A stretch of DNA of 64,000 bases, taken from NCBI RefSeq assembly GCF_038237375.1, contig NZ_CP151273.1, positions 2,542,001 to 2,606,000 on the forward strand. The letters run 5' to 3'. The notes beneath the pieces were generated by a model that saw nothing but the letters and a program-made list of their open reading frames with translations, was not told the DNA's origin and did no database searches. Numbering within the stretch: position 1 is the stretch's first letter; every line of letters begins with the position of its first letter. The DNA comes from Alcaligenes sp. SDU_A2 (GTDB lineage Bacteria; Pseudomonadota; Gammaproteobacteria; Burkholderiales; Burkholderiaceae_B). The translations under genes were made by a program, and so were the position numbers. Shown piece after piece: positions 40,001 to 46,724 of the stretch.

Positions 40001-40890
40001 AAGATCTGTTCCTGCTCGGCTTGTGACAGGCGCGCAAACAAGGGCAGGATGACGGTATTGATGGGTTTGTCTTTTTCCAGCGCCTCGGTGGCTTCGCGGA
40101 TTTCGCGCTCACCGGGCAAGAACACCAACACATCGCCACTGCCGTGGCGCGCGCATTCTTGCACCGCATCGACAATCCCGACCATCAGGTCACGCTCGTC
40201 TTCCGATGCGGAGCGGCGCTCCTGGGCATCGCCCTGAGCGGGGTCCAGAATGGGACGATACTGGATATCGACCGGATACAGACGCCCCGACACTTCGATG
40301 ACGGGCGCGCGCTTGCCCTTGTGGGCAAAATGATTGGCAAAACGTTCGGCATCGATGGTGGCCGACGTAATGATGAGCTTCAGGTCGCGACGCCGGGGCA
40401 GCAGTTGCTTTAAAAAGCCCAGCAGAAAATCGATGTTCAGGCTGCGCTCATGCGCCTCGTCGATGATGATGGTGTCGTAGCGGCTCAGCAAGGGATCGCG
40501 CTGCGATTCCGCCAGCAAAATACCGTCGGTCATCAGCTTGATGGCCGAACGCGGGCCGGTCTTATCGTTAAAGCGAATCTGGTAGCCGACCCAGTCGCCG
40601 ATCTCGGACTGCAGCTCCTGAGCGATACGCTTGGCGACCGAAGTCGCCGCCAGACGGCGCGGCTGGGTATGGCCTATGATCTTGCCATTGAGCCCGCGTC
40701 CCATCTCCAGGCATATCTTGGGGAGCTGAGTCGTCTTGCCGGACCCGGTCTCGCCACACACAATGACCACCTGGTGGTCCCTGATGGCCTGGGCTATTTC
40801 GTCCCGGCGGCCGCTGACAGGCAGGTCTTCAGGGTACAGAATGGGCGGCAGCGTATGTGGGTTTTCAGTCAATTCTACGGACTCGTGCAT
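37099..40890 (-). CDS. hrpA: ATP-dependent RNA helicase HrpA
   Basis: The protein has 1263 residues. The DEAH-box helicase core contains Walker A GETGSGKTT at 46-54, DEAH at 144-147, SAT in IITSATIDAERF, and the arginine finger region QRAGRCGRIGPG near 358. After the winged-helix/ratchet domains comes the long C-terminal DUF3418 region typical of bacterial HrpA. HrpA acts on RNA and rescues collided or stalled ribosomes in E. coli. It lies on the same strand as dnaE, 156 bp upstream, and diverges from argA. A TATAAT at 40919-40924 in the 84-bp gap probably belongs to argA. Confidence 0.95.
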   Translation of the reverse strand: MHESVELTENPHTLPPILYPEDLPVSGRRDEIAQAIRDHQVVIVCGETGSGKTTQLPKICLEMGRGLNGKIIGHTQPRRLAATSVAKRIAQELQSEIGDWVGYQIRFNDKTGPRSAIKLMTDGILLAESQRDPLLSRYDTIIIDEAHERSLNIDFLLGFLKQLLPRRRDLKLIITSATIDAERFANHFAHKGKRAPVIEVSGRLYPVDIQYRPILDPAQGDAQERRSASEDERDLMVGIVDAVQECARHGSGDVLVFLPGEREIREATEALEKDKPINTVILPLFARLSQAEQEQIFRPKGNARRVVLATNVAETSLTVPGIRYVVDSGLARIKRYSWRNKVEQLRIEAISQASANQRAGRCGRIGPGVCIRLYDEQDFKSRPAFTDPEILRSSLASVILRMKALRLDDVETFPFVEPPTGRAIADGYQVLQELGALDEQQGLTPVGRALAKLPVDPRVARMVLAGHEQHCLSEMLIIAAAMSVQDPRDRPMHEREAANQAHARFNDDKSEFLSYVKLWNWLQEQSAEQGSQRKFMNALKQAMLSPVRVREWRDVHTQLSSLVHEQRWVANPSPATFEQVHLALLTGLIGNIGLKSEETGLYQGTRELRFVIHPGSRLAKKAGRWILAGELVETTRLFARCIARIEPTWVEKVGAHLLRKTWSDPRWEKKAGQVVANERATLYGLMIYSGRRVHFGKIDPVQARELFLRQALVPGEIDSGLPFLKHNRQQISAVERLEHQSRRPDILIDEELIYAFYDQRIPQDVYQTATLEKWYKGLSKEQAKGLELSRDELMRHDAAGITTEVFPRSVQWQGVKMALDYHFEPGSVRDGVTLSVPLFALNQIDAGRCEWLVPGMLKEKVLALLKSLPQRTRRHCVPLPEYADAFHQRWFDRAADPGMSLLDAIAQDMWEQVKQRPQRSDFKPETLPAHLFMNFRVIDDHGRMLSGGRNLDQLKAEHGRQAQASFQQIAAADEQVAQVLDHEQLTSWSFGALPELMEIQRKGRSFIGYPALIDQKTHCDLDVFDDPGQARREHRKGLRCLFRLALREQVRFLEKNIADLTRISMLYIPLGTQEQLREQIIDVALEQSCMMEPWPQDQAGFEARVLEGRSRLGLVAQEVARLAGQILIEWSAAQKKLAQIKAHPEALKDIQQQLAALMPTRFLEASEYKQLAHFPRYLKAVQARVDKLRADPARDQRLMQDMSPLLLKYQRAVAALKGAQDSGLRDFRWMLEELRVSLFAQELRTPMPVSVKRLEKAWAALQR

Positions 40891-40974
40891 GAAAGGTAGT
40901 TTCTGGTACAGACATCATTATAATTTTGGCTTCAAGCCTTCGTGCTCTCAATTTGGACGCATAGATCACCCGCA

Positions 40975-42330
40975 ATGAACACAGACACCCCCGACTCGTT
41001 TACCGCTCTCGAACCACCCGATCAGGCACAGGCTCAATTTGTGCGATGGTTCCGGGAAGTAGCGCCCTATGTGCATGACTTTCGGGGCAAGACATTCGTG
41101 GTGGCCTTCGGGGGAGAGCTCATCAACGATGGACTGCTCAATACGCTGATCCCGGATCTGTCCCTGCTCTCGGCCCTGGGCATCAAGCTGGTTCTGGTGC
41201 ATGGTTCGCGCCCTCAGGTCAATGAACAACTGCGCTTAAAGGGCGAAAGCACGCAGTTCGGGCGCGGCACCGAACCCACCAGTGCCGCCGCGCTGGAATG
41301 CGCCAAGGAAGCCGCCGGTGAAATCCGCCTGGATATCGAGGCCGCCTTCAGCCAGGGCTTGCCCAACACGCCCATGTCGCACGCGCAGATCCGCATTATT
41401 TCCGGCAATTTCGTCACGGCCCGGCCGGTGGGCGTGATCGACGGGCTGGATTACAGGCACGCCGGCTCGGTACGCAAGCTGGATGTGGACGCCATGCGCG
41501 TCATACTTAATCAGGGAGCGCTTATTCTACTCTCCCCGCTGGGTTTTTCTCCAACCGGCGAAGCCTTCAACCTGGACATGGAAGACCTGGCTACCAGCAC
41601 CGCCATTGCGCTGCGCGCCGAAAAGCTGATCTTCCTGACCCCCGAGCACATCGGCTACTCCAACAATCTGGAGATCGACTCGGAACTGGCGCGCGCCGAC
41701 GCCGACGCCTTGCTGGCCTCGGGCAAGCTGGACGAGGACTGCTCCACCTTTCTGCGCTACGCCTCCCAGGCAGTCAAGCGCGGCATCGCCCGCGCCCATC
41801 TGGTGCCCTACAAACAAGACGGCAGCATACTGCTGGAGATCTTTACCCACGACGGGGTGGGCACCATGGTGGTCGAGGACACCCTGGATGATCTGCGCCC
41901 AGCCAATCTGGACGATGTCGGTGCCATCGTGCAGCTGATCGAACCGCTGGAAAACGACGGAACACTGGTACCGCGCGGCCGCTCGGTTATCGAACGCGAA
42001 GTGGAACGCTTTACCGTTCTGGAGCACGACGGCATCATCTACGGCTGCGTGGCATTAATTCCCTACCCACAAGAGAGCATGGCCGAAATGGCCTGCCTGA
42101 TCGTTCACCCCGAATGGCAAGGCTCGGGCGAAGGCGAAATCCTGCTGCGCCACACTGAAGCTAAAGCACGCGCAGCGGGCTTCAAACGTCTGTTCGTGCT
42201 GACCACGCGCACCTCGCACTGGTTCATCAAGCGCGGCTTTGTCCAAGGGGGTGTATCGGACCTGCCCAAAGAAAAACAGTCGCACTACAACCGTTCGCGC
42301 AACAGCATGGTCTTTATCAAGAAGCTCTGA
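40975..42330 (+). CDS. argA: N-acetylglutamate synthase (amino-acid N-acetyltransferase)
   Basis: The protein has 451 residues from the ATG at 40975. An N-terminal amino-acid-kinase-like domain (about 20-290) contains KLVLVHGSRPQVNEQL and ILLSPLGFSPTGEAFNLDME, and serves arginine feedback control in the family. A C-terminal GNAT acetyltransferase domain (about 300-450) follows: ACLIVHPEWQGSGEGEILL and FVLTTRTSHWFIKRGF. It transfers acetyl from acetyl-CoA to glutamate, the first committed step of arginine synthesis. The layout is that of classical proteobacterial ArgA. It precedes yggX with a 60-bp gap. Confidence 0.94.
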   Translation: MNTDTPDSFTALEPPDQAQAQFVRWFREVAPYVHDFRGKTFVVAFGGELINDGLLNTLIPDLSLLSALGIKLVLVHGSRPQVNEQLRLKGESTQFGRGTEPTSAAALECAKEAAGEIRLDIEAAFSQGLPNTPMSHAQIRIISGNFVTARPVGVIDGLDYRHAGSVRKLDVDAMRVILNQGALILLSPLGFSPTGEAFNLDMEDLATSTAIALRAEKLIFLTPEHIGYSNNLEIDSELARADADALLASGKLDEDCSTFLRYASQAVKRGIARAHLVPYKQDGSILLEIFTHDGVGTMVVEDTLDDLRPANLDDVGAIVQLIEPLENDGTLVPRGRSVIEREVERFTVLEHDGIIYGCVALIPYPQESMAEMACLIVHPEWQGSGEGEILLRHTEAKARAAGFKRLFVLTTRTSHWFIKRGFVQGGVSDLPKEKQSHYNRSRNSMVFIKKL

Positions 42331-42345
42331 TCCGCGACCGGCATT

Positions 42346-42360
42346 AGGTACAATGTACCT
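42346..42360. promoter_or_regulatory. Perfect 15-bp palindrome upstream of yggX
   Basis: AGGTACA-A-TGTACCT is a perfect odd palindrome, 30 bp before the yggX start. It contains TACAAT, a plausible -10 box, so a bound dimer could control the yggX promoter. Confidence 0.45.
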
Positions 42361-42390
42361 ATCCAAGCATTTGATTGAAAAGGAAAGAAC

Positions 42391-42663
42391 ATGGCTCGCA
42401 TGGTCCAGTGTGTGAAACTCAAGCAAGAAGCCGAAGGGCTGGATTTCCCCCCGTATCCCGGCGAATTGGGCGTGAAGATCTGGCACAACATCTCCAAGCA
42501 GGCCTGGGCCAACTGGATGGACGTGCAAACCCGGCTGGTCAACGAAAATCGCCTGAATCTGGCCGATTCACGCGCACGCCAGTACCTGAAGGAACAGATG
42601 GAACAATACCTGTTCCAGGACGTCGATGTGGAAGCCCAGGGCTTTGTCGCGCCTAAATCCTGA
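42391..42663 (+). CDS. yggX: Fe(2+)-trafficking / oxidative damage protection protein
   Basis: The protein has 90 residues with an AAAGGA ribosome site. It matches YggX end to end: [60 protein letters not shown]. In E. coli, YggX protects Fe-S enzymes from oxidative damage and is induced by SoxRS. The length equals that of the family. A palindrome lies in its promoter region and a strong terminator just downstream. Confidence 0.95.
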   Translation: MARMVQCVKLKQEAEGLDFPPYPGELGVKIWHNISKQAWANWMDVQTRLVNENRLNLADSRARQYLKEQMEQYLFQDVDVEAQGFVAPKS

Positions 42664-42681
42664 TTAATGCCGTCACCACGC

Positions 42682-42710
42682 AAAAACACCTGCCGCGGCA
42701 GGTGTTTTTG
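42682..42710. terminator. Bidirectional intrinsic terminator
   Basis: AAAAACACCTGCC and GGCAGGTGTTTTT form a near-perfect stem around GC between yggX (plus) and phoU (minus), with A/T tracts on both sides. Confidence 0.85.
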
Positions 42711-42736
42711 TTGGCAGCAAACAGTCTGTAAAAGAC

Positions 42737-43465
42737 TTATTCCGTGTCTTGCTCTTGCGGCAAAGGCTCGCCGCGCGCGGTGCGCTCGGTGTTCTTGACG
42801 CCGGTATGGCGCACATCATCGCCACGCACCATATAGATGACACGTTCGGCCATGTTTTTGGCATGGTCGCCGATACGCTCCAGAGCACGGGCAATGAAGA
42901 TCAAATCGATGGAATGCGAAATGGTGCGCGGATCTTCAATCATGTAGGTAATGATGTGGCGCAGCGAACCTTTCCACTCGCGATCCACTTCTTTGTCGCT
43001 ACGCACGATCTGGGCGGCATGCACCGCATCCTGGCGCGCAAAGGCATCCAAGGCATCGTGAATCATGCCGGCCACCGAGGCGCTCATGTGGCGCAATTCA
43101 ACCACTGGCTCGTAACCCACCGTGCTTTCATGCAGACGACGCGCCATCTTGGCGATGCGCTCGGCCTCGTCGCCGCAACGCTCCATGTCAGTCAACATCT
43201 TGGATATCGACAACAGCAAGCGCAGGTCGATGGCGGTCGGCTGATTGCGGGCGATCAGATTGGTGATGCGCTCGTCGATCTCGACTTCCAGACGATTGAC
43301 TTCCTTTTCACGTTCGCGGACCAGATCGACCAGAGACATGTCTCCGGTCAGCAGAGCATCCGTGGCGCTACGGACCATGGACTCCACAATGCCGCCCATC
43401 TGCAAAAATAGCGAACGGGTGGCTTCCAGGTCGGAATGGAACTGCTTATTGGTATGTTCGTTCAT
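42737..43465 (-). CDS. phoU: Phosphate signalling complex protein PhoU
   Basis: The protein has 242 residues from the ATG at 43465, with GAAGG upstream. It has the two PhoU three-helix repeats, each with the metal-binding E/DxxxD pattern (LTDMERCGDEAERIAKMA near residue 88, and ALERIGDHAKNMAERVIYMV near 190). PhoU mediates shut-off of the Pho regulon through PhoR and the Pst transporter. No pst or phoBR genes are in the window, so it is a separated copy or at the end of a dispersed regulon. The acidic, disordered C-terminus (RGEPLPQEQDTE) is slightly longer than in E. coli. Confidence 0.94.
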   Translation of the reverse strand: MNEHTNKQFHSDLEATRSLFLQMGGIVESMVRSATDALLTGDMSLVDLVREREKEVNRLEVEIDERITNLIARNQPTAIDLRLLLSISKMLTDMERCGDEAERIAKMARRLHESTVGYEPVVELRHMSASVAGMIHDALDAFARQDAVHAAQIVRSDKEVDREWKGSLRHIITYMIEDPRTISHSIDLIFIARALERIGDHAKNMAERVIYMVRGDDVRHTGVKNTERTARGEPLPQEQDTE

Positions 43466-43554
43466 AGTGGCCTTCTGTAACGGCGAAGTGGCTTTCGCCA
43501 AGCGCTGGGTCAGACACCTAGCTTAAGCACAAATTATGACAGAGACGTTAAGGT

Positions 43555-44238
43555 TCAGAAACCTGCGCCTGTAAGCACGCGCACCCCCTGCTGCCCGGCC
43601 ACCAAAGCCACACTGGCCGGCTTCAGGGCGAACAGGCCGCAACAGATCACGCCCGGAATGTTGTTGATGCGCGCTTCCAGCGCCGCCGGATCAGCAATAG
43701 ACAGACCGGCCACATCCAGTATCAAGCCGCCGTTGTCGGTAACGAATCCGGCACGCTCCACAGGCTGCCCACCCAGTTCGCGCAACTGACGCGCCACCGC
43801 GTTCAGGGCCATAGGAATCACCTCGACCGGCAAAGCAAATGCCCCCAGACGCTCGACCAGCTTGGACTCGTCCACGATGCACAAGAACTTGTCGGCCACC
43901 GAGGCCACGATTTTCTCGCGCGTCAGCGCGCCGCCGCCGCCTTTAGTCATATTCAGTTGGCCATCGAGCTCATCGGCACCATCGACATACCAGTCCATGC
44001 GCTCGATCGTATTCAGATCCTGCACGGCAATGCCCAAAGCCTGCATGCGTTCGGTAGAGCGGTTCGAGCTGGAGGCCGCCGCCTTGAAGCGGTGCTTGTG
44101 CGCAGCCAACGCATCAATAAATACATCGACGGTGGAACCTGTGCCTACGCCCAGGATGGCATCGGGCGTCAGCAAAGGCAGGATGTAATCGACGGCAGCC
44201 TGAGCCACCTGCTGTTTCAATTCGGACTGTGTATACAT
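43555..44238 (-). CDS. rpiA: Ribose-5-phosphate isomerase A
   Basis: The protein has 227 residues. Family motifs are GVGTGSTVDVFIDAL near residue 30, VDGADELDGQLNMTKGGGGA near 86 and EKIVASVADKFLCIVDESKL near 108. The catalytic Asp and Glu residues of RpiA are kept in DGADE. It interconverts ribose-5-phosphate and ribulose-5-phosphate in the pentose phosphate pathway. It is likely a single gene; the ribosome site is weak. Confidence 0.96.
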   Translation of the reverse strand: MYTQSELKQQVAQAAVDYILPLLTPDAILGVGTGSTVDVFIDALAAHKHRFKAAASSSNRSTERMQALGIAVQDLNTIERMDWYVDGADELDGQLNMTKGGGGALTREKIVASVADKFLCIVDESKLVERLGAFALPVEVIPMALNAVARQLRELGGQPVERAGFVTDNGGLILDVAGLSIADPAALEARINNIPGVICCGLFALKPASVALVAGQQGVRVLTGAGF

Positions 44239-44334
44239 GGTTAATCACAAAAAACCGGAAGCCTTGGCCGGGCGGCGCGATGGGAACCGTCCGCGTCCGC
44301 GCAGACCTGCACGACCAGGCCGCCAGATCAAAAT

Positions 44335-44685
44335 TCAAAGAAAACGAGCGGCAAATTTGCCTTCGTTGAAACCCACGCTGACCTCGTCTTGTGCCGTCAC
44401 CAACACGGGCCGACGCACCAATGCCGGAAATTCGGCAATCAAAGCCAGCCACTGCGCATCGCTTTGCGGGTCTTTGCGTTCGTCGGGCAACTGCCGCCAG
44501 GTCATGGAGGCTCGATTGACCAGCTTGGGCCAACCACCCAGCTCCTGTGACCAGGCCTGCAAACGGGCCGGCTCTATAGGATGATCGCGGTAATCCACGA
44601 AATCCAGCGGCAGGCCGTGCTGCTTGAACCAGGCCTGCGCCTTCTGGCAGGTGCTGCAGTTCTTGAGACCATACAGCGTGGGCAT
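44335..44685 (-). CDS. ArsC/Spx-family reductase (YffB-like)
   Basis: The protein has 116 residues with GGAG upstream of the ATG at 44685. A thioredoxin-like fold begins TLYGLKNCSTCQKAQAWFKQ, with a CSTC redox motif. The C-terminal part (RRPVLVTAQDEVSVGFNEGK) matches the YffB/ArsC-like subfamily, not authentic arsenate reductase with its C-terminal Arg set. It is thought to use glutathione. It is likely an orphan housekeeping gene, here marking the boundary of the T6SS effector region to the right. Confidence 0.88.
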   Translation of the reverse strand: MPTLYGLKNCSTCQKAQAWFKQHGLPLDFVDYRDHPIEPARLQAWSQELGGWPKLVNRASMTWRQLPDERKDPQSDAQWLALIAEFPALVRRPVLVTAQDEVSVGFNEGKFAARFL

Positions 44686-44788
44686 AGCAATACTCCATTG
44701 TAATCAGAACTCGTCAATGACGGATTCTAGCGGAATATGCACACGATTTTTTTGGGAAGACTCCAGCGCCGCGATTCAGTCGCGCCCG

Positions 44789-45049
44789 TCAAATTGTCCC
44801 GGAGTGACCGCAAGAGGAAATCAGCCGCGCTCCGCAGGAGGTATGGTGACCGTCAAACGCCAAGGATCGTCCTTTTACTTTAACTCGCTCGTCGCCCTCC
44901 ACAATAAAGCAGATGCCAGGGCTCGACGTGCAACGACATTGGTCTCCGACCCGGGCGACTGCCTTCCCCAAGACCTGAGACTGCTCATTGCCTGTCAAGA
45001 CCTGGCAGCCCTTGTCGGTCAGGTCCTCCACTCGAATCACGCCGCGCAT
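44789..45049 (-). CDS. PAAR domain tip protein (T6SS)
   Basis: The protein has 86 residues from the ATG at 45049, preceded by AAAGGAG. The PAAR pattern is clear: GKAVARVGDQCRCTSSPGIC, ERVKVKGRSLAFDGHHTSCG. The family forms a Zn-bound conical spike at the end of the VgrG trimer. There is no C-terminal toxin extension, so it acts as a plain tip. It is the last gene of the leftward T6SS set, directly after the Tla3-like adaptor and the Tle3-like lipase, and probably caps VgrG1. Confidence 0.85.
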   Translation of the reverse strand: MRGVIRVEDLTDKGCQVLTGNEQSQVLGKAVARVGDQCRCTSSPGICFIVEGDERVKVKGRSLAFDGHHTSCGARLISSCGHSGTI

Positions 45050-45074
45050 AAGCTTGGACTCCTTTTGACTATAT

Positions 45075-46724
45075 TTAACGGAACGGATTGCTGTTGTTCG
45101 TCTTGGCCGCCCAGGCGGCTTTGATTTCGTCTTCGGGCGGGCTGACCATGATGAGGGTGGCGGTGCCATCCGGGCGACGGTGTACCGTCGCGCTGACCCC
45201 GCCTTGCTGGTAGCTGGCCACCAGCCCCAGTCCGATCTGCACCAGCGGCGAGCTGATGCCAGTATTGCCGATGCGTCGGCCTATGTCGTAGCCTTCTTTT
45301 ACATGGTTTAGATCCGGCACGTGCGGGCCGATCTGGGCCAGCGCCTGATTCAGGGGGATGACCGAACGCGCATCGCCCGTGGTGTCGTAGAACACCCGCA
45401 CCGGCGCCTGCCCCGCCGGCAGGGCCGCCAACGCCTGCTCCCAGCCGGCTTTGATCGCGCCCGCCTGATCCGCCTGACGCAACGGCTGGCCGTCTTCTTT
45501 ACTTAAGGACACTGTCACAGGCCGATGCAGATAGCCCAGCAAGGGTGCCTGGTCGAACTGGCGCACCTGCCAGGTGGTCCAGCGCACGGGGATGTAGGGC
45601 GACGGGGTGAACTCCCCTGGGCCGTCGTTGCTCAAGGTCGACCACAAGCGGGGCAGGATGCGGTGCCACCACTCCGAGGACATGTAATCAGCGCTAATGG
45701 GCCATTGAGAGCCCAACGCCGCCTCCTGCGCTTTGGAATGCGCATAAAAACTATCCGGTCCTTGATCCCTATCATTTTCCCAGTAGAAGTTCCACAAGCG
45801 GGTAATGTCCAGATCCGTGGTGTTGCGATTGACCGGCCCGCTCTGCGCCACGGCATAAGGGCGGATGCGCGCGTCCACGCGATCCGAACGCGCCACCAGT
45901 AAAGTGGCGATGCTGTCAGGCATGGGTGGGATGACTTTACCCTCCGATGGCAAACTCGTATGCCCAGGGGTACGCAACAAGGAACGGCGCATGGAGCCGT
46001 CCTGACTGACCAACAAGGCTTCAGGCACATCCGGATGCGTATCAAAAAACGCAAACACCCGCTCCAACATCAGCACACCATCCTCGGTGTTGGCATCGTC
46101 CTCCCACAGCAGCAAATGCACCCCCAGGCTGGCCCCTTGCCGTAAACCGGCCAGGCGAGAAGAAGGCCGGGTCGCGTCAATATGCTTGGGGGGCTCCCAG
46201 ATCAGCACTGGCACGGGCCAATGGCTAACGGCGTGTTTTGCGCCCGCTTTGAAACTAGTGTTACTGGACGCTCCCAATTCGGATATGCGTCTGGTATCCG
46301 TTGCAAAATAATCATCGATATTTTGCGACATATACGTCGCAAAATTATCGGCCTTCTCCTCGATTTTCTGCCAAATCTCGCGATTGGTGGCATGTTCGGT
46401 CACCACCCCCATCCCTCGCACCTCCAGCACATAATCGGCGCCGGTCCGCGCCAGCATGGCGGGCGAGCCATTGAAACCTTGCGGTTCAGTCGGCACGGGC
46501 GGCGTAGCCTGCGTCAGGGTAGGCTGGTTTTTTGAACTGAGACCATGCACGCCATAAGTCAACAAACCTAGGGCGGCGATTGCCATGATTCCGTTGCGTA
46601 TCTGTACTCCCATCTGCGCCCGCTCCTCTTGCCAAAATAGTTCCGTCAATACCCATATCCCGATTGCCCAGACCAGGCACGCCAGGATAAAGAGAGTCAC
46701 ATATCGTCGTAGGCGCGGCGTCAT
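45075..46724 (-). CDS. Tla3-type T6SS lipase adaptor (DUF2875)
   Basis: The protein has 549 residues from the ATG at 46724, which overlaps the stop of the lipase gene (ATGA). Two membrane segments lie near the N-terminus: YVTLFILACLVWAIGIWVL (about 8-26) and GIMAIAALGLLTYGVHGL (about 44-61). The rest is a large soluble domain with long conserved stretches such as VLIWEPPKHIDATRP, LLWEDDANTEDGVL and YMSSEWWHRILPRLWSTL. It resembles DUF2875/Tla3 proteins, which bind the Tle3 lipase and guide it to a VgrG. The assignment rests on family pattern and on the neighbouring lipase gene. An immunity function cannot be excluded. Confidence 0.75.
   Translation of the reverse strand: MTPRLRRYVTLFILACLVWAIGIWVLTELFWQEERAQMGVQIRNGIMAIAALGLLTYGVHGLSSKNQPTLTQATPPVPTEPQGFNGSPAMLARTGADYVLEVRGMGVVTEHATNREIWQKIEEKADNFATYMSQNIDDYFATDTRRISELGASSNTSFKAGAKHAVSHWPVPVLIWEPPKHIDATRPSSRLAGLRQGASLGVHLLLWEDDANTEDGVLMLERVFAFFDTHPDVPEALLVSQDGSMRRSLLRTPGHTSLPSEGKVIPPMPDSIATLLVARSDRVDARIRPYAVAQSGPVNRNTTDLDITRLWNFYWENDRDQGPDSFYAHSKAQEAALGSQWPISADYMSSEWWHRILPRLWSTLSNDGPGEFTPSPYIPVRWTTWQVRQFDQAPLLGYLHRPVTVSLSKEDGQPLRQADQAGAIKAGWEQALAALPAGQAPVRVFYDTTGDARSVIPLNQALAQIGPHVPDLNHVKEGYDIGRRIGNTGISSPLVQIGLGLVASYQQGGVSATVHRRPDGTATLIMVSPPEDEIKAAWAAKTNNSNPFR

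Noticed and set aside
44335..44685. Arsenate reductase as the function of the ArsC-like gene
   Set aside because: It has a CxxC pair and YffB/Spx-like features, and no arsenic resistance genes are nearby.
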